NCBI GenBank assembly: GCA_002698785.1
Contig: PAAG01000060.1
Span: 62,001-126,000 of the forward strand
DNA from: Verrucomicrobiales bacterium
GTDB lineage: Bacteria; Verrucomicrobiota; Verrucomicrobiia; Verrucomicrobiales; DEV007
Length of the DNA stretch: 64,000 nt
Direction: 5' to 3'
A program made the translations under genes and the position numbers. Position 1 is the stretch's first letter; every line of letters starts with the position of its first letter. The notes beneath the pieces were generated by a model. It made no database searches, was not told the DNA's origin, and saw only the letters and a program-made list of their open reading frames with translations. Below are positions 38,702 to 47,553 of the stretch, piece by piece.

Positions 38702-39850
38702 TTAGGTTTTGTTTTCCGATACGAAGGGGGAGGCAGCTTCGGCAATCTGCGATAAAAGATTCGCCGCGTTTTTTGCGGCATCGGGGCGGGCAATGCGAAG
38801 TGCATTTCTTCGCAGTGATTCGGCTAGAGTATCGTCGGTGAGGATCTTAGTGATCGCATCTACGCAATCACCGGGGTCGGGAGCCCAGATGCCAGCTTCT
38901 GCTTCCAGGATCCAACTAATGTTCGGCGTTTCCTGCACAGGAATCGCATGGGTCAATATCTGGGGGATCCCGAGCACGAGGGCCTCAGCAATCGTATTGG
39001 GGCCTGCTTTCGTGACAAGCACGTCTGCTGCCCTCATCCACATGTGGATGTCTTCTACATATCCCAGGATTCGTATTTTGGTTTCTCCGAATATCTTCAA
39101 AAGGTGGTCTCTAAGCGATTCGTTTCCTCCTGCCACTACTACGATTTGCATGGCGATTTCCGAACCCAGCATTTCGTTGAGTAGGTCGTCGATATCACCC
39201 CATCCAACTCCTCCTGTCATTAACAGAATTACGGGGATTTCTTGTTTGAGTTTGAGTTCTCTACGGAGCGTGTGTCGGGGAGTATCGGAAATCTCTTCAA
39301 ATTCCCGCGCTACAGGCAAACCGGTCTCGTGGATCTTTGTACGAACGCCTCGGTCTCTCAGTTGTGCGCAAACGGATTTGGTTGCGACTAAGTAGCAATC
39401 GACATCTGGAGAAACATTGAGCGCATGCCCAATCATGAGATCAACGGTTAATCCAACAACTGGCGGCCCCCCGGCCTCTTTCGCCACTCTGGCGACGGCA
39501 TTTACTGGAAGCGGGTGGGAAACAATGATCACGTCCGCTTTGTTCTCTCTAAGTAACCTTCTGGCGGAATGGCGAAGCCACGGCCAAAGGAGGCGGTGGA
39601 TGGGCTCCAGCAAGCGGGGATGATCGAGCAATTTGAAAACCCACCCATAGACAATTCCACCCCAAAAAAGCATTCGGGAGTATCCATCAGGCACCGTTGA
39701 GAAGGGCCATGGAGCATAGTCTTTCAGTGCGTCAACAATGACGGTCTCTGCTCCTTGCCTTTCCAATTCGTCGGCAACTGCGCGCGACGCTCGGATGTGA
39801 CCTCCTCCAGTAGCACTTGGTAGGAATAGGAATCGGTGAGCGCGCTTCAT
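38702..39850 (-). CDS. GT28-like glycosyltransferase (MurG/MGDG-synthase type)
   Basis: About 382 residues with the two-domain GT-B layout of diacylglycerol glycosyltransferases. The start is FLFLPSATGGGHIRASRAVADEL, the glycine/histidine loop of the acceptor domain; there is a VGLTVD segment mid-protein, and the C-terminal nucleotide-sugar site reads TKAGPNTIAEALVLGIPQIL. No signal peptide is seen, as expected for a peripheral inner-membrane enzyme facing the cytoplasm. I prefer the ATG at 39850 (MKRAHRF) because the family begins there; an in-frame ATG at 39901 would add 17 residues. It is the first gene of the leftward arm of the PKS cluster, facing PKS 2 across the shared control region, so it probably glycosylates the cluster's lipid. 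The sugar donor cannot be read from sequence. Confidence 0.8.
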   Translation of the reverse strand: MKRAHRFLFLPSATGGGHIRASRAVADELERQGAETVIVDALKDYAPWPFSTVPDGYSRMLFWGGIVYGWVFKLLDHPRLLEPIHRLLWPWLRHSARRLLRENKADVIIVSHPLPVNAVARVAKEAGGPPVVGLTVDLMIGHALNVSPDVDCYLVATKSVCAQLRDRGVRTKIHETGLPVAREFEEISDTPRHTLRRELKLKQEIPVILLMTGGVGWGDIDDLLNEMLGSEIAMQIVVVAGGNESLRDHLLKIFGETKIRILGYVEDIHMWMRAADVLVTKAGPNTIAEALVLGIPQILTHAIPVQETPNISWILEAEAGIWAPDPGDCVDAITKILTDDTLAESLRRNALRIARPDAAKNAANLLSQIAEAASPFVSENKT

Positions 39851-39904
39851 TGCGGGGACTTGGTGAAATGCCAGAATGGAGAAATCCCCCGCATCTTTCA
39901 CTCA

Positions 39905-40007
39905 AATTCATCGTAATTTCCTTTCGAGGGTGGCTAAGCACAACGAGCGTGTTAAAGGGATGAATTCGAACAAAATAAGGGCAGAAACTCCGCAATAATG
40001 CTATACG
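39905..40007. promoter_or_regulatory. Divergent control region of the PKS cluster
   Basis: This segment separates the leftward (glycosyltransferase) and rightward (PKS 2) arms. It holds an 8-bp inverted repeat, AATTCATC (39905-39912) and GATGAATT (39959-39966), suitable for a dimeric regulator. It also holds an extended -10-like element TGCTATACG (39999-40007) pointing toward PKS 2, which starts 36 nt later. No good -35 box pairs with it. If the upstream start of the glycosyltransferase (39901) is used, the gap is only 141 nt. Confidence 0.3.
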
Positions 40008-40042
40008 TTCATAAAGGAATGCTGGCATCCTCATAGTATTTC

Positions 40043-43000
40043 ATGCAGCAGAAACCTGATTCATTGGCTCAGCCGATCGCAATAATCGGTATGGGTTGCC
40101 GTTTCCCGGGAGGGATCGATTCACCGGAAGCGCTGTGGACTTTCTTGAGTGAGGCAGGGAATGCGATCGGGGACATTCCTCCTGATCGCTGGGACCTCGA
40201 AGAATTTTTTGATCCGACCCCTGGGAAAGAGGGTAAAATGTATACCCGCCGTGGTGGATTTCTCAGTGATGTTCGAGGATTTGATCCCTCTTTCTTCGGG
40301 ATATCTCCTCGTGAGGCTCGCACCATGGATCCACAGCAACGCCTGCTATTGGAAACCGCCTGGGAGGGTTTCGAGGATGGAGGAATTCCACCGAAAAAGG
40401 TTCGCGGCAGCTCGACGGGCGTTTTCGTCGGGCTATTTGTTCACGATTATGAGAATATTCATAGCCAACCAAGTGAACGTCGGCTGTTTTGTTCCCACTC
40501 TGCCACCGGCACGTCGGCAACAATTGCTTCCAATCGAATCTCCCATTGCCTCGATCTTCGAGGCCCGAGTCTCACCGTAGATACAGCCTGTTCCTCCTCT
40601 CTTGTCGCTGTCCACTTGGCCTGTCAGAGTCTCTTGTCAGGAGAGTCGGATCTCGCTCTTGCAGGTGGGGCGAACACCATCTTGCGCCCAGAGATGAGTA
40701 TGTTGCTCTGTCAGGCAGGAATGCTCTCTCCAAGTGGACTTTGCCACAGTTTCGATTCCAGGGCTGACGGATATGTTCGAGCGGAGGGAGCGGGCATGCT
40801 CGTGTTGAAGCGCCTTGAGGACGCAGAACGAGATGGAGATCATATTCGCGCTGTCCTAAGAGCTACAGCCGTCAATCAGGATGGAGGGGCACAGGGAATG
40901 ACAGTCCCGAGCGCGGATTCGCAAAAGCAAGTTATCAAAGCAGCGCTCGATGCAGCGAATCTATCTCCGTATCAGATCGGTTTTGTAGAAGCCCACGGAA
41001 CAGGAACTCCTGTAGGTGATCCCATCGAGTGTAAGGCCATTGGAGACACCTATGGCTCTGCTTCAAAGAGGAAGAATCGTTGTCCGATAGGATCGATAAA
41101 AAGTAATATTGGTCATACCGAATCGGCTGCAGGAGTAGCCGGGCTCATGAAACTCGTTCTGATGTTGGAACGAGGGCGATATCTGCCAAATCGTCACTTT
41201 TCTACACCAAATCCCGATATTGATTTTGACGGGTTAAATCTAGAAGTCTCTTGCTCTTCGTCGGAATGGGAAAGTTCTGAACCCAGGATCGGTGCTGTGA
41301 ATTCTTTTGGGTTTGGAGGAACGAATGCGCATGCAATCGTTCAAGAATACCGAGGTCCAGAGAGACCGACTGTTTTTTCGGACAGGCGGGGGGGCTTGGT
41401 CCTTCCTATCTCAGCACGCTCGCGGGATGCATTGCAGGATACAGCGTCTCGATTGGCCGGTTTTCTTTCTGAGAGCGGGGCATCTCTTTCCGATGTTGTG
41501 CACACTCTCGCCTATCATAGAGAACATAATGCGTACCGCTATGCCTGCGTGGCAGATACCGTTGAGCAGGCGTATGAAGAATTGAAAGGCGTAGAAGCCA
41601 GCGATACTGCGCCACATACCACCGGAAAAATTGCGTTCATCTATTCAGGCATGGGTCAGCAATGGCCCGCGATGGGAAAGGAATTGTTTGAGAGCGAACC
41701 CGTGTTTCGCAAGGTGATCGAACAATGCGACCACGCCCTTGGGAAACTCACGAGTGAGTGGAAATTGATCGAGGAGTTACTCGCACCCAAATCCAGTTCC
41801 CGATTGAATCGGTCTGATATCGCGCAACCTTGTCTTTTTGCCGTTCAGGCAGGCCTGACCGCGCTGTGGAAATCGGTTGGAGTGCAGCCCGATATGGTCC
41901 TTGGGCATAGTGCCGGAGAGGTGTCATCTTTCCATGCGGCTGGAGTATTGAATTTGGAAGATGCACTACGGGTCAGTTACATAAGGGGGCTCTTCCAGCA
42001 GCGGTGCAGCGGAAAAGGAGGAATGTTGGCAGTAGGGCTTCCCAAAGAGGAGATCACGAGTTATTTGGAGGACTTAGAAGGGAGTGTTTCCATCGCTGCT
42101 GAGAACAGTCCCAATTCTATTACTTTGTCAGGGAATCTTGAATCTTTGAAGCGTATTGCGGAGGAGCTCGAAGCGGAGCAGGTCTTTGCTCGATTTGTCC
42201 CTGTCGATATTCCCTACCACAGCTCCGAAATGGATTGCCTGCTGCGGGATATTTCTTTGCTACTCAAGGAACTGAAACCCGAATGCCCTTCATTGGATCT
42301 GGTATCGTCTGTGACTGGGGAAATAGTGGAGGGGGCGGATTCTGATGCGCCATACTGGTGCAGGAATGTGCGAGAGCCGGTGGCTTTCCGAGCGGGATTT
42401 GAGACTTTGCTTCGGAATGGAGCTGATCTGTTTGTCGAGATTTCTGCCCATCCTGTTCTTTCTCCCTCGATGAAGGAGAATCTACTTTTCGAAGGGAAAA
42501 CAGGTCCTGTCGTTGCCTCCCTGCGACGAAACGAAAGAGATGGATTGGTATTTCGGAGAGCAATTGCAGAACTCTACGGAAGTGGGGTAGATATTGACTG
42601 GAAGACTGTTAATGGTCCGGGACAATTTCTACGTTTGCCAACTTATCCTTTTCAAAACGAAGAATACTGGGAAGAATCTGATGCCTCGAAAGCAACTCGA
42701 ATGGGAACATCTGTTGCTGCTTTGGGTGTTGTGATGGGTGAACGTGATCATCCTGTCCTGGGGCAGAGACTGGACGGGCCAGAGCTTGTTTGGAGGGGGA
42801 ATCTCGAGATTACTCGTTTGCCTTATCTTGCTGGCCATAAAGTCGATGATGCGATTGTATTCCCCGGGGCGGCCGGGATCGAGATGATGCTTTCCGCTGT
42901 GCGGCGTGGTCGGTCTGAAGTTGCAGTTATTTCCCTGACAAATCTCAAAATCAATACCCCAATCGTTCTAGAGGCGGAAAATGAGGTTCCTCTGGAAACA

Positions 43001-46000
43001 CGGCTGAGGTCTCAGGAGGTTTCCGTAGATTCCTGTTCTTCATCCGGGCAGTGGAGCAAGAATTACAGTGCTTCGTTTGGTTCTAGTGAACCTCCTTTAG
43101 TCAAGTCCATTGATCTTGCGGCTCTTCGTGACCGCCTTCCGGATCTACTCGGAAAGGAGTCGGTATACCGTCGTTTCTCCGAAATCGGACTGGAGTATGG
43201 AGAGCCGTTTCAAGGGTTGCAGTGGCTGCGTTTGGGGAGTGGGGAAGCTCTTGGAGAGGTGCACTGTCATGCTGTCGAAGGTAAACGGTCTTCATCGGAA
43301 TATGTGATTCATCCGGCGGACCTCGATGCTTGTTTCCAAGTAGCAGCGATCCTTCCAGAAGAAGGTACATATCTGCCCGTTGGGGCCGATCGCGTCACGG
43401 TGTTTGGTGAGCCGAAAGAAACTCTCATGGTTTGGGCAAAACTCACCAAGATCACGCACCGCCTTCTTACCGCCGATATTCAAGTCAGCGACAATGATGG
43501 GAATGTTATTGTTAGTGTTGATGGCTTGGTTTGTCATCGAAGTGATCGAGATGAAAGCCGTTATTCCGAAATCGAGTATCTGATCCATAGCTCCGAGTGG
43601 ATCGAGATTGCCTCTGAGGAGGGGTGGCGCTCAACCGTCGCGCCTTCTTTGCCGTCTCCAGGAGAGTTGAAGAGCAAGTTGTCGGGCTGGATTGCGAAAG
43701 ACAGTGAGAGACTTCAAAGGGTTCGCTACTACGAAGAAGTAGGCCCGGATCTTGACCGTCTTTCTGCAGAATACATTCTATTTGCCTTTGCTAAGCTAGG
43801 GGGCGATCTATCTCTCGGAAGCGAGTTTACTTCCGGGGACGCGTGTGACGCTCTGGGGATCGCCGAGCAGCATCGGCAACTGTTTGATAGACTTCTCGCC
43901 ATACTTAGAGAAGATGGCTATCTTGAGGCAAGGTCTGAGGGGATATGGAGGGTAGTTTATGAGCCCAATCCAGTGGCGCCTGACGAGACGTGGGCTCGAA
44001 TGTTCTTTTCTCATTCAGCCTATGAAGCTGAGTTGCTCCTTCTCGCTAGATGTGGGGAAAGACTGGAAGAGATCTTGAAAGGCAATCTGGATCCTCTCGA
44101 AATCCTTTTTCCTCCAGATTCGCAGGTAGCTGAGCAACTCTATCGCGATTCGCCTACCTTTGTGGGATGTAAGAGGATAGCGCGAGAGGTAGTTTGCCGA
44201 TTCGTTGAGGCACTGCCTAAAGGCCGGACGCTAAGAATACTCGAAGTGGGAGGAGGAACAGGTTCGCTCGCTTCACATATTCTTCCGCTTCTTCCAGAAC
44301 ATTGTACAGAATATCATTTCACCGATATCTCTCCTTCCTTCGCAAAAAAGGCTGAACAGCGATTTCACAATTATTCGTTTGTGACGTTCGGTACCTTCGA
44401 TTTGGAAAAGTCGGCCGATGCGCAGGGATTGGAGAATGGTTCGTTTGATTTGGTGGTAGCCGCTGATGTAATACACGCGACAACTGATGTCCGAAGGTCG
44501 GCAGAACGGTTGAGGAAACTTTTATCACCGGGGGGGCAACTCTTCATAACCGAGAGCACTCATCCTCCGAGGTGGTTCGATCTGGTTTTTGGAACCCTTG
44601 AAGGCTGGTGGCTATTTCAGGATTTCGACCTCAGACCATCGCATCCCACGATGCCGTCTCAGAAATGGAAATCACTGCTGAACGAAATCGGTTTTCAGGA
44701 AATTGAGGGGTTATCCGATCCCGTAGAGGCACCTCTACAAACGTTGATTCTGGCTCGAATACCTTTCGCGAAGGAGGACTCTGAACCCTTGGGATCTCCA
44801 GGGGCAATTTCTCGACCAGTCGCTGTGTTTCCTGACCAAGGCGGGTTCTGGCAGGAGCTGTCCGACTTTCTGCCAAACGCCACTGTTTTTAGCGAAATAC
44901 CGGACCGAATCGATTCGAAAGACATTTTACTGCTCTCTGATTTTGACTTTCGAGACGAACCTTCGAACTCTGAAGAACTTCAGGTTGCTGTGAATCAGTT
45001 GACAACTCAGCACCTGAGAACGATTCAGGCATTGGCAAAGATGGATTGGAAGGAGCCACCCACATTGTGGTGGATCACTTCGGGAGCAGAGTTTGTTTCC
45101 GGGGATGCAGAGATATCCCTTTTGCAGACGACCAGTAGAGGAATGGCGCGTGTAGCTGCATCGGAACTTGCTCCCATGACTGTTCGACACATCGACCTCG
45201 GTGTTAGTGCAAAGAAGGAGGAGATAGTGGCTCTTATCGAGGAGATTGCAGATCCATCGAACGAGCGAGAAATCGTATTACGTGGCTCAAGAAAGTTTGC
45301 CTCTCGCCTCATTCGCAAACAGCCAACAGTTTCAGGGAAGGTATTCCGAGTAGCTGAGCGTGAGGCTGGAATTCAAAATTCGTTTCCGCTTGTGGAAGCG
45401 AACCGAGTATCGCCGGGAAAAGGAGAAATCGAAATTGAAGTCTGTGCTTCGGGACTAAATTTTAAGGACATTGCCAGATTCGCAGGGCTGGTGAAGAAAA
45501 ACGAGACCGGAGGGGGATTGTTAGGTTTGGAATGCGCTGGAACAGTCGTCTCCTGCGGTTCTGACGTTGCGACCTTGAGACCGGGCGACCGGGTTGTAGG
45601 CCTGGCGCGTGGAGCCTTCTCTTCTCACGTGACTGGAGATGCTCGACTTTTTGTCAGGGTTCCTGACCCAATCAGTTTTGAAGAAGCAGCTACCCTGCCG
45701 GTAGCTTTCCTGTCGGCCTGGTATGCCCTTGTGCATCTCGCCGAGATCAAGAGAGGAGAAACAGTTCTTATTCACTCGGCCAGCGGAGGCTTCGGTTTGG
45801 CTGCTGTGCAGGTCGCCCGTCTCAGGGGAGCTCGTATACTTGCCACAGCAGGTTCTTTGGAGAAGCGACTCTTTCTTAGCCGTTTGGGAATCGAATACGT
45901 AGGGGACTCTCGTTCCCTCACTTTTGTGGAGGAAGTGAGAGACCTCCTTGGAGGTAATCGAGTTGACGTAATCCTGAACACCTTGCCTGAAGAGGCTCTA

Positions 46001-47551
46001 GAAAAAAGCCTTTCTCTACTGACTCCCGTGAGAGGCCGCTGTATAGATCTCGCAAACCTACATGCTGGTGGAAGCCTGCCGCTTTCGAGCTTGAAAAAAG
46101 GGGTGCAGTTCAGTGCGTTCGATTTGGAATCGATTCTTTTCTACGAACAGGAATTGGTGAGCGATATTCTTGAGAATGTCATGATATCTATCGTGGCCGG
46201 TAAACTGAATCCAATACCTTTTCGATGCTTTTCCTGTGGTGAAGCAGAACAGGCTCTCGCTTTCATGAAGAGCGCCCGCCACATCGGAAAGGTTCTCCTC
46301 ACCTTTACGGATGAAGCTCGCAGAGTTTTGCCTAATGAGGCCCTTCTGAATGTGGGAACGAGAGGTGGCACCTGCTTGATCTCGGGTGGTTTGGGTGGTT
46401 TTGGTCTTGCTACGGCTCGCTGGATTGCCGAGTGCGGAATTCGTCGGGTGGTTCTCTTGAGCCGAGGCGGAGTCACGACGGAATCGATGAAACGATCAAT
46501 TGCCAATATCGAGAATGCTGGAGCCACAGTGAAAATTGCGATAGGTGACGTGACTGATGCGAGTCGAGTGAGAGAGGTGCTGAGTGAAATTGCGGATTCC
46601 GGAGAGCCTCTGAGAGGGGTGATTCACGCGGCAATGGTTCTGGAGGACGTCAGTCTCAAAGAGATGTCCAGTGAACAGATGGAAAAGGTAATCCGTCCGA
46701 AGGTAGTCGGGGGGTGGAATCTCGATCATCTAACGAGAGACTACGACCTCGACTTTTTCGTATCCTTCTCGTCCTTTTCTTCCACAGTGGGAACTAATGA
46801 CCAGGGCAATTATGCGGCGGCGAATGCTTTCCTTGATTCCCTGGCATTGTCACAAAGATTGCGAGGGGTGAAAGGGTGCAGCGTCTCTTGGGGGAGCATC
46901 GGGACAGTAGGATATGTCTCGGGGAACGCTGAGATTGGCAATTTTTTTCGGCGTCAGGGGGTATACCCAGTAGACCTGAAGCATTGTTGGAAAGTTCTAC
47001 GCTACGTTATTGAACAAGATGTTCCGCATATCTCGGCAGCTGCGATTGATTGGGCGCGTTTTGGTAAATACAACCCGGATTTGGCTAAGAATCCGCGATA
47101 CTCCCTATTGCTGAAGGAGTCTAGAGACGAAGAGTTTACCTTGGATAGTGAGACTGATGCGAGCCTGCCTCATGACCCTGTCGAAAGGCTCCGCGTGCTC
47201 GAATCTCTCCTATCCAGAGTGGTTGGCAAACTTCTTGGCCTGAAGCAGGGCGGATTGGACTTATTTGTTCCTCTTACCGAACTAGGATTCGATTCGCTAA
47301 TGGCAGGGGAACTCGCTTTGCGAATTCGTGAGGCCACCACGGTGGAATTGCCCCGCATGACTCTCCTCGCCAGCGGTTTGGATGTCTCGACTTTGGCTGG
47401 TATCATTGACGAAAAATTGGAATCTCATAGCGGCATTAACGAAGTTGCTTTGAAAGTATCGAATCAGCTCGACCTTGACTCAATGGTGGATGAGTTAGGA
47501 GAAGAGGATCTTGACGAACTACTTGGCGAAATGCTCGACTCGGCGAATTGA
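40043..47551 (+). CDS. Reducing type I PKS with methyltransferase, KS-AT-DH-MT-ER-KR-ACP
   Basis: A single-module PKS of 2,502 residues. The ketosynthase (about 8-430) has DTACSSS (Cys183), EAHGTGT and SNIGHTESAAG. The acyltransferase (about 530-840) has SGMGQQWPAMG and GHSAGE. The dehydratase (about 900-1175) has GHKVDDAIVFPGAA, with Asp where HxxxGxxxxP has Gly, and HPADLDACFQ. The C-methyltransferase (about 1390-1515) has LEVGGGTGSLA and DLVVAADVIHAT. The enoylreductase (about 1785-2090) has HSASGGFGLAA, the ketoreductase (about 2105-2345) SGGLGGFG and YAAAN, and the carrier protein GFDSLMAG with attachment Ser2418. An acidic tail (VDELGEEDLDELLGEMLD) follows and no thioesterase is present. 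The domain order equals that of fungal highly reducing PKSs such as Fum1. The next gene encodes an oxoamine synthase two bases after the stop codon, so chain release is probably by condensation with an amino acid. The likely product is a methyl-branched reduced chain. Confidence 0.94.
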   Translation: MQQKPDSLAQPIAIIGMGCRFPGGIDSPEALWTFLSEAGNAIGDIPPDRWDLEEFFDPTPGKEGKMYTRRGGFLSDVRGFDPSFFGISPREARTMDPQQRLLLETAWEGFEDGGIPPKKVRGSSTGVFVGLFVHDYENIHSQPSERRLFCSHSATGTSATIASNRISHCLDLRGPSLTVDTACSSSLVAVHLACQSLLSGESDLALAGGANTILRPEMSMLLCQAGMLSPSGLCHSFDSRADGYVRAEGAGMLVLKRLEDAERDGDHIRAVLRATAVNQDGGAQGMTVPSADSQKQVIKAALDAANLSPYQIGFVEAHGTGTPVGDPIECKAIGDTYGSASKRKNRCPIGSIKSNIGHTESAAGVAGLMKLVLMLERGRYLPNRHFSTPNPDIDFDGLNLEVSCSSSEWESSEPRIGAVNSFGFGGTNAHAIVQEYRGPERPTVFSDRRGGLVLPISARSRDALQDTASRLAGFLSESGASLSDVVHTLAYHREHNAYRYACVADTVEQAYEELKGVEASDTAPHTTGKIAFIYSGMGQQWPAMGKELFESEPVFRKVIEQCDHALGKLTSEWKLIEELLAPKSSSRLNRSDIAQPCLFAVQAGLTALWKSVGVQPDMVLGHSAGEVSSFHAAGVLNLEDALRVSYIRGLFQQRCSGKGGMLAVGLPKEEITSYLEDLEGSVSIAAENSPNSITLSGNLESLKRIAEELEAEQVFARFVPVDIPYHSSEMDCLLRDISLLLKELKPECPSLDLVSSVTGEIVEGADSDAPYWCRNVREPVAFRAGFETLLRNGADLFVEISAHPVLSPSMKENLLFEGKTGPVVASLRRNERDGLVFRRAIAELYGSGVDIDWKTVNGPGQFLRLPTYPFQNEEYWEESDASKATRMGTSVAALGVVMGERDHPVLGQRLDGPELVWRGNLEITRLPYLAGHKVDDAIVFPGAAGIEMMLSAVRRGRSEVAVISLTNLKINTPIVLEAENEVPLETRLRSQEVSVDSCSSSGQWSKNYSASFGSSEPPLVKSIDLAALRDRLPDLLGKESVYRRFSEIGLEYGEPFQGLQWLRLGSGEALGEVHCHAVEGKRSSSEYVIHPADLDACFQVAAILPEEGTYLPVGADRVTVFGEPKETLMVWAKLTKITHRLLTADIQVSDNDGNVIVSVDGLVCHRSDRDESRYSEIEYLIHSSEWIEIASEEGWRSTVAPSLPSPGELKSKLSGWIAKDSERLQRVRYYEEVGPDLDRLSAEYILFAFAKLGGDLSLGSEFTSGDACDALGIAEQHRQLFDRLLAILREDGYLEARSEGIWRVVYEPNPVAPDETWARMFFSHSAYEAELLLLARCGERLEEILKGNLDPLEILFPPDSQVAEQLYRDSPTFVGCKRIAREVVCRFVEALPKGRTLRILEVGGGTGSLASHILPLLPEHCTEYHFTDISPSFAKKAEQRFHNYSFVTFGTFDLEKSADAQGLENGSFDLVVAADVIHATTDVRRSAERLRKLLSPGGQLFITESTHPPRWFDLVFGTLEGWWLFQDFDLRPSHPTMPSQKWKSLLNEIGFQEIEGLSDPVEAPLQTLILARIPFAKEDSEPLGSPGAISRPVAVFPDQGGFWQELSDFLPNATVFSEIPDRIDSKDILLLSDFDFRDEPSNSEELQVAVNQLTTQHLRTIQALAKMDWKEPPTLWWITSGAEFVSGDAEISLLQTTSRGMARVAASELAPMTVRHIDLGVSAKKEEIVALIEEIADPSNEREIVLRGSRKFASRLIRKQPTVSGKVFRVAEREAGIQNSFPLVEANRVSPGKGEIEIEVCASGLNFKDIARFAGLVKKNETGGGLLGLECAGTVVSCGSDVATLRPGDRVVGLARGAFSSHVTGDARLFVRVPDPISFEEAATLPVAFLSAWYALVHLAEIKRGETVLIHSASGGFGLAAVQVARLRGARILATAGSLEKRLFLSRLGIEYVGDSRSLTFVEEVRDLLGGNRVDVILNTLPEEALEKSLSLLTPVRGRCIDLANLHAGGSLPLSSLKKGVQFSAFDLESILFYEQELVSDILENVMISIVAGKLNPIPFRCFSCGEAEQALAFMKSARHIGKVLLTFTDEARRVLPNEALLNVGTRGGTCLISGGLGGFGLATARWIAECGIRRVVLLSRGGVTTESMKRSIANIENAGATVKIAIGDVTDASRVREVLSEIADSGEPLRGVIHAAMVLEDVSLKEMSSEQMEKVIRPKVVGGWNLDHLTRDYDLDFFVSFSSFSSTVGTNDQGNYAAANAFLDSLALSQRLRGVKGCSVSWGSIGTVGYVSGNAEIGNFFRRQGVYPVDLKHCWKVLRYVIEQDVPHISAAAIDWARFGKYNPDLAKNPRYSLLLKESRDEEFTLDSETDASLPHDPVERLRVLESLLSRVVGKLLGLKQGGLDLFVPLTELGFDSLMAGELALRIREATTVELPRMTLLASGLDVSTLAGIIDEKLESHSGINEVALKVSNQLDLDSMVDELGEEDLDELLGEMLDSAN

Positions 47552-47553
47552 AC

